Below are positions 33,901 to 42,596 of a stretch of DNA of 64,000 bases, piece after piece (position 1 is the first letter of the stretch; each line of letters begins with the position of its first letter). The notes beneath the pieces are model-generated. The model worked only from the letters and a program-made list of their open reading frames with translations, made no database searches and was not told the origin of the DNA. The stretch spans positions 138,032,365-138,096,364 of the forward strand of contig JAOWCC010001634.1 in the NCBI GenBank assembly GCA_030867875.1, given 5' to 3'. A program made the translations under genes and the position numbers. Source of the stretch: Actinernus sp. WN-2022. Lineage: Eukaryota > Cnidaria > Anthozoa > Actiniaria > Actinernidae.

Positions 33901-36900
33901 CAATCTTTAGGTTCTACCAGGACTTGGTGAAACATCGCTTCTATGTCAGCTACTAAGCCGATGGTTTCTTGTCTAAACCGACTTAACACTCCTACCAGAT
34001 GATTTGTTAAATCTGGGCCTTGTAAGAGCTGTTGATTCAGTGACGTTTGACCATACTTGGCGGCACAATCGAATACCACCCTCACCTTGTCTTGTTTCAA
34101 AGGGTGCGTCACTGGGTGGTGAGGAAGATACCAAACAGGTCGGTCCTTTGGATTTAATTCTTCATTAGGTACTCTTTGTGCGTGCCCCTTTGCCACGTAG
34201 TCGTTCATTGTCGTCTTATACTTGTCAAACAAGTTTCCATCCCTTAGCAACCGTTTCTTCAGAAGTGCACATCTTCGCTCTGCCATCAATCTATTATTTG
34301 GCAGATAGGGCGGATCTGTTCGCCAAGGCAATGCTACTTGATAATGTCCATTTACTCTCTTGAGTGTCCGCTCCATTACTTCCAAGGCTTGTTTGTCCTC
34401 GATCGATGGACAAACATTTGAACTGACAACAGAGTCTCCAAAGTCAGTCTTCCAAAGTCTCTCTAATTGCTCTTGCATAACCTCATCTCGAATCTCACGC
34501 TCAGTCACCGCTGTCTCCGACTTCTCCTTGTCCATAAGACCTTCGCCCAGGCCTTGACATTCTTTCTCTCCAGGCTTGTCACTGGCACTGGTTATCTCTG
34601 CATTCATGTCGAGTGATCTCACACAGCTCGATCTTCGTCTCTCAGATCTGTCCTTGTCGTATTCATTGTTTAGGTCAACGCATTGTTCTGCACCGCCCAT
34701 CAGACGAACATAATTGACTGAGCAGTGGTCCTTATCCTTTAGGCCACCAACAGGACCCATCACCGTCCATCCTAGGCTGTAGCGCACTGCTACTGGTTCA
34801 TTCTCTCCACCTGCCTTGCACTCCAGTGGAAGAAACAAACTTGGCTTTTCCTTAAGTCCTATTACTAACATGACTTCTTCAGCCTCCGACTCCTCGAAGT
34901 TGATATCGCTCAAATGAGGCCATTGGCTTAAGTCCTCCCTCTTTGGGATGCAATTATTTGAAATTGGGATTTGCTTTACAGTTCTAACCTTTGACAACTC
35001 CACTAATGTTGTTTCGTCCATAGACATAACCACAATATCTATCATTTGACCCTCGATGCTCTTTGATCCGGTCATACCAGTCAGCGTATAATTAAGCTTT
35101 GAACCTCTTGCACCAAGCTTCTCCTGCAACTGCTCTTTACACAAGGTCACTTCCGAACCACTGTCAAGTAATGCATAAGTCTCCACTGTTTTATCACCTC
35201 CCTTAGCTTGGACTTTAACAGGGATAACTCCTAAGCAGACACGCACCTCGCCGGCCCCAGTTGCAGCAGTCATAGAGTTGCCACGACCAGCATTCTCAAC
35301 TTGACCATTGTCCCTCGGCTCTGCAACTGAACCTGCCGTGCCATCAACTCGCTGCCGGTTCCATTCGCTACTAGGGTGTGCTCCATTTGAGGCACCAACA
35401 TTGTTTGCTCTGTTAATGTCCATTCTGTCTCTGGTTCTAGGAGGCGGATGTAACAATGTGTGGTGATCCCTGTCGCATCCTGTAGTCTGACACTTAAAGT
35501 GTGCCTTAGGGCACGTTCTTGCAAAATGCCCACCGTTAAGACATTTAAGGCACAGTTTGTGGTCCAGCACTAGTTTTTTCCTTTCTTGGTAAGGTACGCT
35601 CTTAAACTTGTCACATCTCCATATATTGTGTTGACCAGAGCAAGCTACACATCCTTGTGTAGAACTAGAGCTGTTCACCCTACGTGGACCCTGCCCTTGA
35701 TTGGGACTAACTTCAGCAGCCATCGTTGTCACTTTCTGATAATGCCTTCCAGGCCTCTCTTCATTTCTTTTCCTTTCTTTCTCCTTTGGAAGACTAGAAA
35801 TGAGATCTTCTCCAAATTCATTGTTCACAAGTTTAGCTCTTTCTTTCACAAACCGAAGGAAATCCACAAATTTTGGCCTTGAGTTGCGCTCAATTATCTT
35901 ACCAGCGCACTCAGTCCACTTGGCTCTCATGAAATAAGGTAGTTTCTTATTCAGTTCCCTTAAGGTGCTCATGTGATTTAGATCACTTACATACTCCGGT
36001 CCCATACCCATTAAGGTTCTATCGGCAACCTCAAGGTGTCTTGCAAACTCTAACAATGATGCTCCACCTGCATTCTTCAGATGAGGCAAATTCACCAGCT
36101 TCTCTACATGTGCTGTTGCTATTATGTGTGGCAAACCAAAGTTCTCTCGCAGGGTTTCCTTTGCGGTGCGATAACCCTCAGCTGGAGGCAAGTTAACACA
36201 GCTTTCGATTGCTTCTCGGGCCTTTCCTCTGCAATGTTGTATTAGAAATTGCAAATTTCTAGAATCATCAAGATTGTCCTTCTCTAGACAGTTCTCAAAA
36301 TTATGAATGAATGATACATACTTCACTGGGTCTCCATCGAAGTGCATATACTCAATCTTAGGGGAGGCAACAACTTGCCGCAAAACCTGCAATATCTGTT
36401 CTCCACTGCCATTCATCAGTGGTGCTTGTTCTTTTCTTACTAGTTGTTGTTGCCGTGTTGTATCTTGGGAATCCTGTGGAGTTAGTAGCTGCACATACGT
36501 AACTTGGGAACCCTGTGGAGTTAGTGGCTGCACATACGTAACTTGGGAACCCTGTGGTGGCTCTACATACTTAACTTGGGAACCCTGTGGTGGCTCTACA
36601 TACGTAACTTGGGTACCCTGTGGTGTCTTTATATATGTAGCTTGGGAACCCTGTGGTAGCTGTATTTCTCTAGCCTGGAAACCCTGTGGTGGCTTTATGT
36701 ATGTAGCTTGGGAACCCTGTGGTGGCTGTATTTCTCTAGCCTGGTAACCCTGTGGTGGCTGTATTTCTCTAGCCTGGAAACCCTTTATGTCTTTCTCTTG
36801 TACATAACCTGTATTTATTGGGCTTTGGCTAACTGGTGCTAAGTTCAATTCCCCATCCCTTGCAACTGCTGTGGTTTGTTGACCTGGTGAAACTATTGGC

Positions 36901-37919
36901 ATGTAAGAGCCACCAGTAACTGACTGTGATTCTCTGCTTGGCACAGTGTACATGTTTGACATAGGGAGTGTTTGCAAGGGAACTAACTCATGGGCCTTAT
37001 CTTCTTGTGACAGTTGTTCTGGTCCCAAACCCCTGTCTTCCTTATTCATCATTGCTGCCTCATCCTGAAGCAGCAACTGTCCTGAAACTATATCCTTAGC
37101 AGGATATAACTGTGTTGAAAGGGCTGACCCTCCATCACCTGACCCATGTAAATTAGGTTGTATATCCATATACTCCCCTTCCCACATATCATCCCCATTT
37201 TCATAAGCGGTAACACTGACCATGGCCTGCTCTGCCTCCATTTCAGCCTCCATTCTTTCCCTTTCATAATTTAGCTCACTTATCTTTCGAGCAAGTTCCT
37301 GTTTCCTTTGCACTTGCTCTAATTTCAACTTAGCAAGAGCCAATTTCTCCCTTCTTTTAGAGGCTGAACTAGAATTACTGCTGTGTGTGAATGTTTCACT
37401 GATGGTACTAATATCTTCTCCCCGTCCCTTTGCTAACTGTCTTGCCCGCTTACACCATGTTTTTGTGATTGCATCTAGTTCCATTTTCTTTACCATTTGC
37501 TCTTCGTAACTTAACTGAGCTTTCAATTTTCCTTCGTGAGAATCTAACATATCGATGTACAGTTCTTGGATTTCCACAAACTTACGCCAGATTCGTTCGT
37601 AAGATGTCATTTTAGACATAACATTACCCCAAACTGAAGGGAAAGTCTCACCTGAAACTGAGTCCATCGCCATTTGCATTTCTCCCCGAAGCCTTGTTAG
37701 AGCGCCAATATAACCCGCTCGTGACTTGAACAACTCCTTTGCTCTCTCAGCCCTATCTTCGGCTACATTTCTCCTCTGTGATGGAAACCTAACCCTAGTT
37801 CCCCTTCCAAGCTCAATGGGCCGTTTTTCACCAATCTCTGACGTAGCACTCCTTTCTGTTGTGATCTTTGCTTCTCCCAGCACATGATTCTCCGGATCCG
37901 GACACGAATGAGTAGACAT
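30975..37919 (-). CDS. BEL-Pao Gag-Pol polyprotein
   Basis: One uninterrupted frame of 2314 codons. In order: a charged, coiled-coil-like N-terminus (about residues 40-245); a run of 13-14-residue repeats built on PQGSQ..Y (about 376-493); the Pao-type gag block DUF1759 (about 525-660); Cys/His knuckles with CLKCLNGGHFARTC (about 756-816); an aspartic protease with LLDSGSE (about 920); RT with YVDD (about 1405); RNase H with SDASRLGYSS (about 1586); an integrase zinc-binding region GHMGQ...CLDCQ (about 1930-1963), the catalytic core with GVDYFG, SDRGTNF and GVWERM (about 1998, 2060 and 2109); and a C-terminal DUF5641-like domain (LVLLADENFPRGEWPLG). It makes particles, copies the RNA and integrates the DNA. 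All catalytic residues seen are present, so it may be active. No envelope gene. Confidence 0.95.
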   Translation of the reverse strand: MSTHSCPDPENHVLGEAKITTERSATSEIGEKRPIELGRGTRVRFPSQRRNVAEDRAERAKELFKSRAGYIGALTRLRGEMQMAMDSVSGETFPSVWGNVMSKMTSYERIWRKFVEIQELYIDMLDSHEGKLKAQLSYEEQMVKKMELDAITKTWCKRARQLAKGRGEDISTISETFTHSSNSSSASKRREKLALAKLKLEQVQRKQELARKISELNYERERMEAEMEAEQAMVSVTAYENGDDMWEGEYMDIQPNLHGSGDGGSALSTQLYPAKDIVSGQLLLQDEAAMMNKEDRGLGPEQLSQEDKAHELVPLQTLPMSNMYTVPSRESQSVTGGSYMPIVSPGQQTTAVARDGELNLAPVSQSPINTGYVQEKDIKGFQAREIQPPQGYQAREIQPPQGSQATYIKPPQGFQAREIQLPQGSQATYIKTPQGTQVTYVEPPQGSQVKYVEPPQGSQVTYVQPLTPQGSQVTYVQLLTPQDSQDTTRQQQLVRKEQAPLMNGSGEQILQVLRQVVASPKIEYMHFDGDPVKYVSFIHNFENCLEKDNLDDSRNLQFLIQHCRGKAREAIESCVNLPPAEGYRTAKETLRENFGLPHIIATAHVEKLVNLPHLKNAGGASLLEFARHLEVADRTLMGMGPEYVSDLNHMSTLRELNKKLPYFMRAKWTECAGKIIERNSRPKFVDFLRFVKERAKLVNNEFGEDLISSLPKEKERKRNEERPGRHYQKVTTMAAEVSPNQGQGPRRVNSSSSTQGCVACSGQHNIWRCDKFKSVPYQERKKLVLDHKLCLKCLNGGHFARTCPKAHFKCQTTGCDRDHHTLLHPPPRTRDRMDINRANNVGASNGAHPSSEWNRQRVDGTAGSVAEPRDNGQVENAGRGNSMTAATGAGEVRVCLGVIPVKVQAKGGDKTVETYALLDSGSEVTLCKEQLQEKLGARGSKLNYTLTGMTGSKSIEGQMIDIVVMSMDETTLVELSKVRTVKQIPISNNCIPKREDLSQWPHLSDINFEESEAEEVMLVIGLKEKPSLFLPLECKAGGENEPVAVRYSLGWTVMGPVGGLKDKDHCSVNYVRLMGGAEQCVDLNNEYDKDRSERRRSSCVRSLDMNAEITSASDKPGEKECQGLGEGLMDKEKSETAVTEREIRDEVMQEQLERLWKTDFGDSVVSSNVCPSIEDKQALEVMERTLKRVNGHYQVALPWRTDPPYLPNNRLMAERRCALLKKRLLRDGNLFDKYKTTMNDYVAKGHAQRVPNEELNPKDRPVWYLPHHPVTHPLKQDKVRVVFDCAAKYGQTSLNQQLLQGPDLTNHLVGVLSRFRQETIGLVADIEAMFHQVLVEPKDCDALRFLWWPNADLSGDAVEYRMVKHLFGATSSPGVANFCLKKTADLHEGLDKEVAETIHKNMYVDDLMKSTDTTMKAVNLVSQLRELLAEGGFRLTKWFSNDREVLATIPESERAKSVVNLELERLPTESALGLKWNIEEDKFVWEVLSKIERLVSEKPTTRRGILSVVYSLFDPLGFMAPYVMKAKLLLQMLSRLKVGWDEQLGENEMAQWRRWLDDLVKLEEIQVDRCYKPRGFGEVKDVHLHLFSDASRLGYSSVAYLRLVDVSGRIHCSFVMGKARLAPIREISIPRLELTAAVISVKLSKVIREELDMMVQKVTYWTDSTSVLKCINNSSKRFHTFESNRLTIIHNGSTPSEWRYVNRDDNPADDGSKGMKLDAMLKDNRWLTGPKFLWKDEAHWPEKIGIPELKDEDPEVRKESPIYATTANSDVVDDLIMYHSSWWKLKMTIAWLLRFKQYLRKKALQQKNVPSCENVNKTEGVRVGCLTLDELRSAECEILCYVQGKAFPEVLAIQSSTSADADERSVKKSVKRAGASIYMYKLNPQMNEGLLTAGGRIGSAPVAYQLRHPIILPYKHHVTDMIIKEHHVNVGHMGQEAVLSSVRRKFWIVKGRSAVRRVLGRCLDCQKRRVRPQEQYMADLPKDRLTPNKPPFTYVGVDYFGPVEVKQGRSHVKRYGCLFTCLTVRAVHIEVAHSLTVDSMINALRRFISIRGCPEEIRSDRGTNFKGADKELREAMGQWNYQKISNFCAQREIKWKFNPPAASHMGGVWERMVQTSKRVLKATLKEQLVTDEVLSTVIAEAVNIINSRPLTRNSDSIADDEPLTPNHLLHLRPCPSLPPGVFNKEDQYCKRAWKQAQYLANVFWRRWTKEYLPTLLERKKWNIPKRNVKVGDLVLLADENFPRGEWPLGYVTEVIGSKDGYVRTARVKTSSSVATHARRQRRGEVKVSSTILTRPVAKLCLLEMDDSADADEAV

Positions 37920-37960
37920 ATTATCGCCAAACGATCAACGAGTAGTCCGATAAACTTTAA

Positions 37961-38371
37961 TGTGGCTCCTGCACATTAGGAATAATAACTCGGCTAACGC
38001 TCCAATAACTCAACTTTATTATTAGACTTAATACGATCCACTTTGACTCCAGTTTGGTTTACAACTCCAAGTAAACTTTTATAATTCTCTCGTCGAACAG
38101 ACAACAAACACGCACACAGTTCCAGTGTCCTTCCAGGATCTCTTGACGCGGTTTATCTAGGTAAAATACACTGAAATTAAACTACAAAGTTCTATACGAC
38201 ATTATTTTAAGAAGTTATGAAACTTACCGGACTGTTCGGTAACCTAAGGAAGCATTTATAGCGCTGACAAAACGCTATCCAAAATCCAACATGGACGACG
38301 ACAAACATGTGCTCAACTACTGATCACGTGACGTGCGAAACTCCCCTAGGGGGTAGTACACGGTAGCCACA
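37961..38371 (-). repeat. BEL-Pao 5' LTR
   Basis: 411 bp. On the minus strand it is followed by about 40 bp and then the polyprotein start at 37919. Confidence 0.95.
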
Positions 38372-38410
38372 CTACATGTATCTTTTTGTTTCTTTGAATA
38401 TAATCTCCAG

Positions 38411-38731
38411 GAGCTGCATTTGGAGCAGCTAGCACCAGCAGGCTTACAACCTCAACTAATGTAGGATTAACATTAGGACCTACATGTACAGCTGTTCCAA
38501 CAGCAGCTGCTAGTGCATTTAAGTTTGGAACCCCTGGTGCTACCACTACAGGGCTCCAGATGGGAATGACATGTACAGCTCCTGCTGCAACAACTGCAGC
38601 TAAAACAAGTTTTGCATTTGGTCCAACTGTCTCCACACCAGCAGCATCTGGGTTTGCATTTGGTGGGCAAACTGCTTCAATAGGGACAGGTGCCACCCCT
38701 GGGGGTATTACTCTTGGTGGACCCTCTGCAG
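38411..38731 (+). CDS. FxFG nucleoporin-like exon, copy 4 (321 bp)
   Basis: Three codons longer than copy 2: a net 3-bp gain near the start (GCAGCTAGCACC) and a 6-bp gain after MGM (ACATGTACAGCT). Both keep the frame. It begins only 35 bp after the second target duplication of the BEL-Pao element, so its branch point and T-rich tract are just outside the insertion. Confidence 0.75.
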
Positions 38732-39224
38732 GTATAGAACACAAACCACCTATGTACAATCGTGTACATTGTGCATGTTTGTAGACATATTCCCTTAGTA
38801 CATGTACATTCAGTCAGGATATATACTACATGTAGATTTAGGGTAAGGGATGACATGAAATAGCCTTTGTAATATTCCTGACCAAAGAAATATGAATCAA
38901 CATGCATTAGCTTATTGGCTTCTTCTAAAACAGTTATTATATAAATTTGCACTAAGTTTCTAAGATGGGATAGATGAAGGGCTAACACTCTAAACGTCAG
39001 CTGCTATTTACTTAATCCTACAGTGGTTAACATACGTGTACATGTACCTTAATATTGATCCACTTTTAGTTGATTAATTATAAGTACTAGTGTTTATCTT
39101 GTCCCCTTTGATGCAAACTAACACTGATTTTTAATTGAACTAGTACATGTATTACATCCATTCTATATCCAATAGTTGACTAGATAATTTATCTTGGAAA
39201 AGGAACCGAGATATTTTACAATTT

Positions 39225-39513
39225 TATTGAAAACAAATTTAAAAATATATTTTATTTGTAATATAGTATTACAGCTGGTGGGGGCCTGCTTTTACTCCCC
39301 ACTACATTAATTGTTTTGGACACACTACACTCGACTCACAGTTGATTTTACAAAGGGAGGAAAAACCAGAGAACCTGGAGAAAAACCCTCAAATACAGAT
39401 AAGGAATCAACAACAAGCCTAACTCACATACATGTATGGTGCCCAAGCTGGAAATCGAACCCGGGACCGCAGCGGTGAGAGGCGAGTGTTTTACCACTGC
39501 ACCAACCGTGCAC
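39225..39513 (-). repeat. tRNA-derived SINE in intron 4-5
   Basis: Same head and body as at 28300-28590. Confidence 0.7.
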
Positions 39514-39869
39514 ATCTGGAATTCCAAAATGCTGCCCATGGAAGGGATACAGATATTTTCTGTATTAACTACCCAATGTCAGAAGCTAGGGTCAGGAAAC
39601 TATTAGGTCAAATTTTCACTATTTCAAACAAGTGTACATTTGTATAATGTAGAACATACAATGTAGGGTATTCTTTGTGAACCAACACTTTCTTCACAGA
39701 TCTGATGTACAAATTGTACTCCTGAAGTATGATTTGGACATGTATACATTGTACATGTAAGTATAAAAGTTGTAAGTCATAGTTAAGGGTTACATTATTT
39801 TGTACAATGTCTAGTACATGTACAATGTTACTACATGTATCTTTTTGTTTCTTTGAATATAATCTCCAG

Positions 39870-40190
39870 GAGCTGCATTTGGAGCAGCTAGCACCAGCAG
39901 GCTTACAACCTCAACTAATGTAGGATTAACATTAGGACCTACATGTACAGCTGTTCCAACAGCAGCTGCTAGTGCATTTAAGTTTGGAACCCCTGGTGCT
40001 ACCACTACAGGGCTCCAGATGGGAATGACAGCTCCTGCTGCAACAACTGCAGCTAAAACAAGTTTTGCATTTATAATTGGTCCAACTGTCTCCACACCAG
40101 CAGCATCTGGGTTTGCATTTGGTGGGCAAACTGCTTCAATAGGGACAGGTGCCACCCCTGGGGGTATTACTCTTGGTGGACCCTCTGCAG
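39870..40190 (+). CDS. FxFG nucleoporin-like exon, copy 5 (321 bp)
   Basis: Frame-keeping changes: the same 3-bp gain as copy 4 near the start, and a 6-bp gain (ATAATT) that converts SFAFGP to FAFIIGP and so removes one FG motif. Splice borders unchanged. Confidence 0.75.
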
Positions 40191-40684
40191 GTATAGAACA
40201 CAAACCACCTATGTACATGTACATTGTGCATGTTTGTAGACATATTCCCTTAGTACATGTGCATTGAGTCAGGATATATACTACATGTAGATTTAGGGTA
40301 AGGGATGACATGAAATAGCCTTTGAAATATTCCTGACCAAAGAAATATGAATCAACATGCATTAGCTTATTGGCTTCTTCTAAAACAGTTATTATATAAA
40401 TTTGCACTCAGTTTCTAAGATGGGAAAGACGAAGGGCTAACACTCTAAACGTCAGCTGCTATTTACTTAATCCTACAGTGGTTAACATACGTGTACATGT
40501 ACAATGTACATGTACCTTAATATTGATCCACTTTTAGTTGATTAATTATAAGTGCCAGTGTTTATCTTGTCCCCTTTGATTCAAACTAACACGGATTTTT
40601 ACATGAACTAGTACATGTATTACATCCATTCTATATCCAATAGTTGACTAGATAATTTATCTTGGAAAAGGAACCGAAATATTT

Positions 40685-40973
40685 TACAAAATAAATTTAA
40701 AAATATATTTTATTTGTAATATATAGTATTACAGCTGGTGGGGGCCTGCTTTTACTCCCCACTACATTAATTGTTTTGGACACACTACACTCGACTCACA
40801 GTTGATTTTACAAAGGGAGGAAAAACCAGAGAACCTGGAGAAAAACCCTCAAATACAGATAAGGAATCAACAACAAGCCTAACTCACATACATGTATGGT
40901 GCCCAAGCTGGAAATCGAACCCGGGACCGCAGCGGTGAGAGGCGAGTGTTTTACCACTGCACCAACCGTGCAC
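40685..40973 (-). repeat. tRNA-derived SINE in intron 5-6
   Basis: Same head and body as at 28300-28590. Confidence 0.7.
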
Positions 40974-41335
40974 ATCTGGAATTCCAAAATGCTGCCCATG
41001 GAAGGGATACAGATATTTTCTGTATTAACTACCCAATGTCAGAAGCTAGGGTCAGGAAACTATTAGGTCAAATTTTCACTATTTCAAACAAGTGTACATT
41101 TGTATAATGTAGAACATACAATGTAGGGTATTCTTTGTGAACCAACACTTTCTTCACAGATCTGATGTACAAATTGTACTCCTGAAGTATGATTTGGACA
41201 TGTATACATTGTACATGTAAGTATAAAAGTTGTAAGTCATAGTTAAGGGTTACATTATTTTGTACAATGTCTAGTACATGTACAATTGCAATGTTACTAC
41301 ATGTATCTTTTTGTTTCTTTGAATATAATCTCCAG

Positions 41336-41665
41336 GAGCTGCATTTGGAGCAGCTAGCACCAGCAGGCTTACAACCTCAACTAATGTAGGATTAACATTA
41401 GGACCTACATGTACAGCTGTTCCAACAGCAGCTGCTAGTGCATTTAAGTTTGGAACCCCTGGTGCTACCACTACAGGGCTCCAGATGGGAATGACAGCTC
41501 CTGCTGCAACAACTGCAGCTAAAACAAGTTTTGCATTTATAATTGGTCCAACTGTCTCCACACCAGCAGCATCTGGGTTTGCATTTGGTGGGCAAACTGC
41601 TTCAATAGGGACAGGTGCCACCCCTGGGGGTATTACTCTTGGTGGACCCAGACGGCTTTCTGCAG
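41336..41665 (+). CDS. FxFG nucleoporin-like exon, copy 6 (330 bp)
   Basis: Carries the gains of copy 5 plus a further 9 bp near the end (GGACCCAGACGGCTTTCT), still in frame. The next intron contains the 12.8-kb palindromic element, 283 bp downstream of the donor site. Confidence 0.75.
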
Positions 41666-41947
41666 GTATAGAACACAAACCACCTATGTACATGTACATT
41701 GTGCATGTTTGTAGACATATTCCCTTAGTACATGTGCATTGAGTCAGGATATATACTACATGTAGATTTAGGGTAAGGGATGACATGAAATAGCCTTTGA
41801 AATATTCCTGACCAAAGAAATATGAATCAACATGCATTAGCTTATTGGCTTCTTCTAAAACAGTTATTATATAAATTTGCACTCAGTTTCTAAGATGGGA
41901 AAGACGAAGGGCTAACACTCTAAACGTCAGCTGCTATTTACTTAATC

Positions 41948-42131
41948 AGTAGTATATGAATTGTTGCTTCTGGCCCGATTACAACAAAATACAACGAACA
42001 CACTGTTGCATTTGTTGCATTTTATAACATCTCACCCTTCGGGTTCGTTATCATAAAATGCAACAAATGCAACAGTGTGTTCGTTGTATTTTGTTGTAAT
42101 CGGGCCAGAGAGCAACAATTTATCTTCTACT
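41948..42131. repeat. Terminal hairpin, left end of copy 1
   Basis: Near-perfect inverted repeat: 41959-42025 pairs with 42053-42120 over about 67 bp, interrupted only by small bulges. Weaker pairing extends outward to AGTAG at 41948 and CTACT at 42127-42131. The 27-base loop contains ACCCTTCGGGT, a second small palindrome, so the single strand could fold into a T or cruciform tip. Confidence 0.9.
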
Positions 42132-42293
42132 ATAGTTCATTTATTGTATTTATAATTATATATTAAATAATCGGTTTCTACCGCTTTTTTCCGGATTAAA
42201 GCAGTTTTGTTGTACTATTTTTTTAATCATATTTTACATTTCAACGTCCTATTAGAGAAGTGATTACTATGTAGTATATCGATCTCTTCCACT

Positions 42294-42596
42294 ATGGATA
42301 GCATACCGCGCCTTCCCATAGAAATCTTAGTTATAGGACCCTCATTTTTTTTTCGGCTACCCCTCGTTTCGGCAACCATTTTGACGAACACTTGCCACCC
42401 CCCAACAAGAAAGATGCAATTTGTTGCCAAGAAACTTCGTGTTGAACACTGGTGGCCCAAGGGATATAGGCAACCATTCCGATTGCCCCAAACCCTACAG
42501 CAACATGGCAGCTATCCACGCAACATTCGAAAGCATGGGACTTCGTGTGGAGAAGAACACAGCCCTCCATCTCCTACAAGAGAATACCTACGATAG
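42294..42596 (+). CDS. Upstream ORF overlapping the start of the large gene, doubtful
   Basis: A 100-codon frame beginning MDSIPRLPIEIL, overlapping the first 92 bases of the 841-codon gene in another frame. It is kept in both left arms and in the right arm of copy 1, which says little because the arms are almost identical throughout. The LPIEIL opening resembles the start of an F-box but the rest does not follow. It may be a regulatory upstream ORF or chance. Confidence 0.2.
   Translation: MDSIPRLPIEILVIGPSFFFRLPLVSATILTNTCHPPTRKMQFVAKKLRVEHWWPKGYRQPFRLPQTLQQHGSYPRNIRKHGTSCGEEHSPPSPTREYLR

Larger units (their letters stand above)
30428..38371 (-). mobile_element. Intact young BEL-Pao LTR retrotransposon
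   Basis: Two 411-bp LTRs (TGTGGC...GCCACA) bound a 7.9-kb element, flanked by a 5-bp duplication, CTACA, at 30423-30427 and 38372-38376. I see one difference between the LTRs (AGCTTGG against AGTTTGG near 30,520 and 38,053), so insertion was recent. The coding strand is minus. A G-rich polypurine-like AGGGGCCGG lies just before the 3' LTR (30,839-30,848 on the complement). No clear primer-binding site was recognised next to the 5' LTR. It sits in the intron before exon copy 4, antisense to the host gene. Confidence 0.95.
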
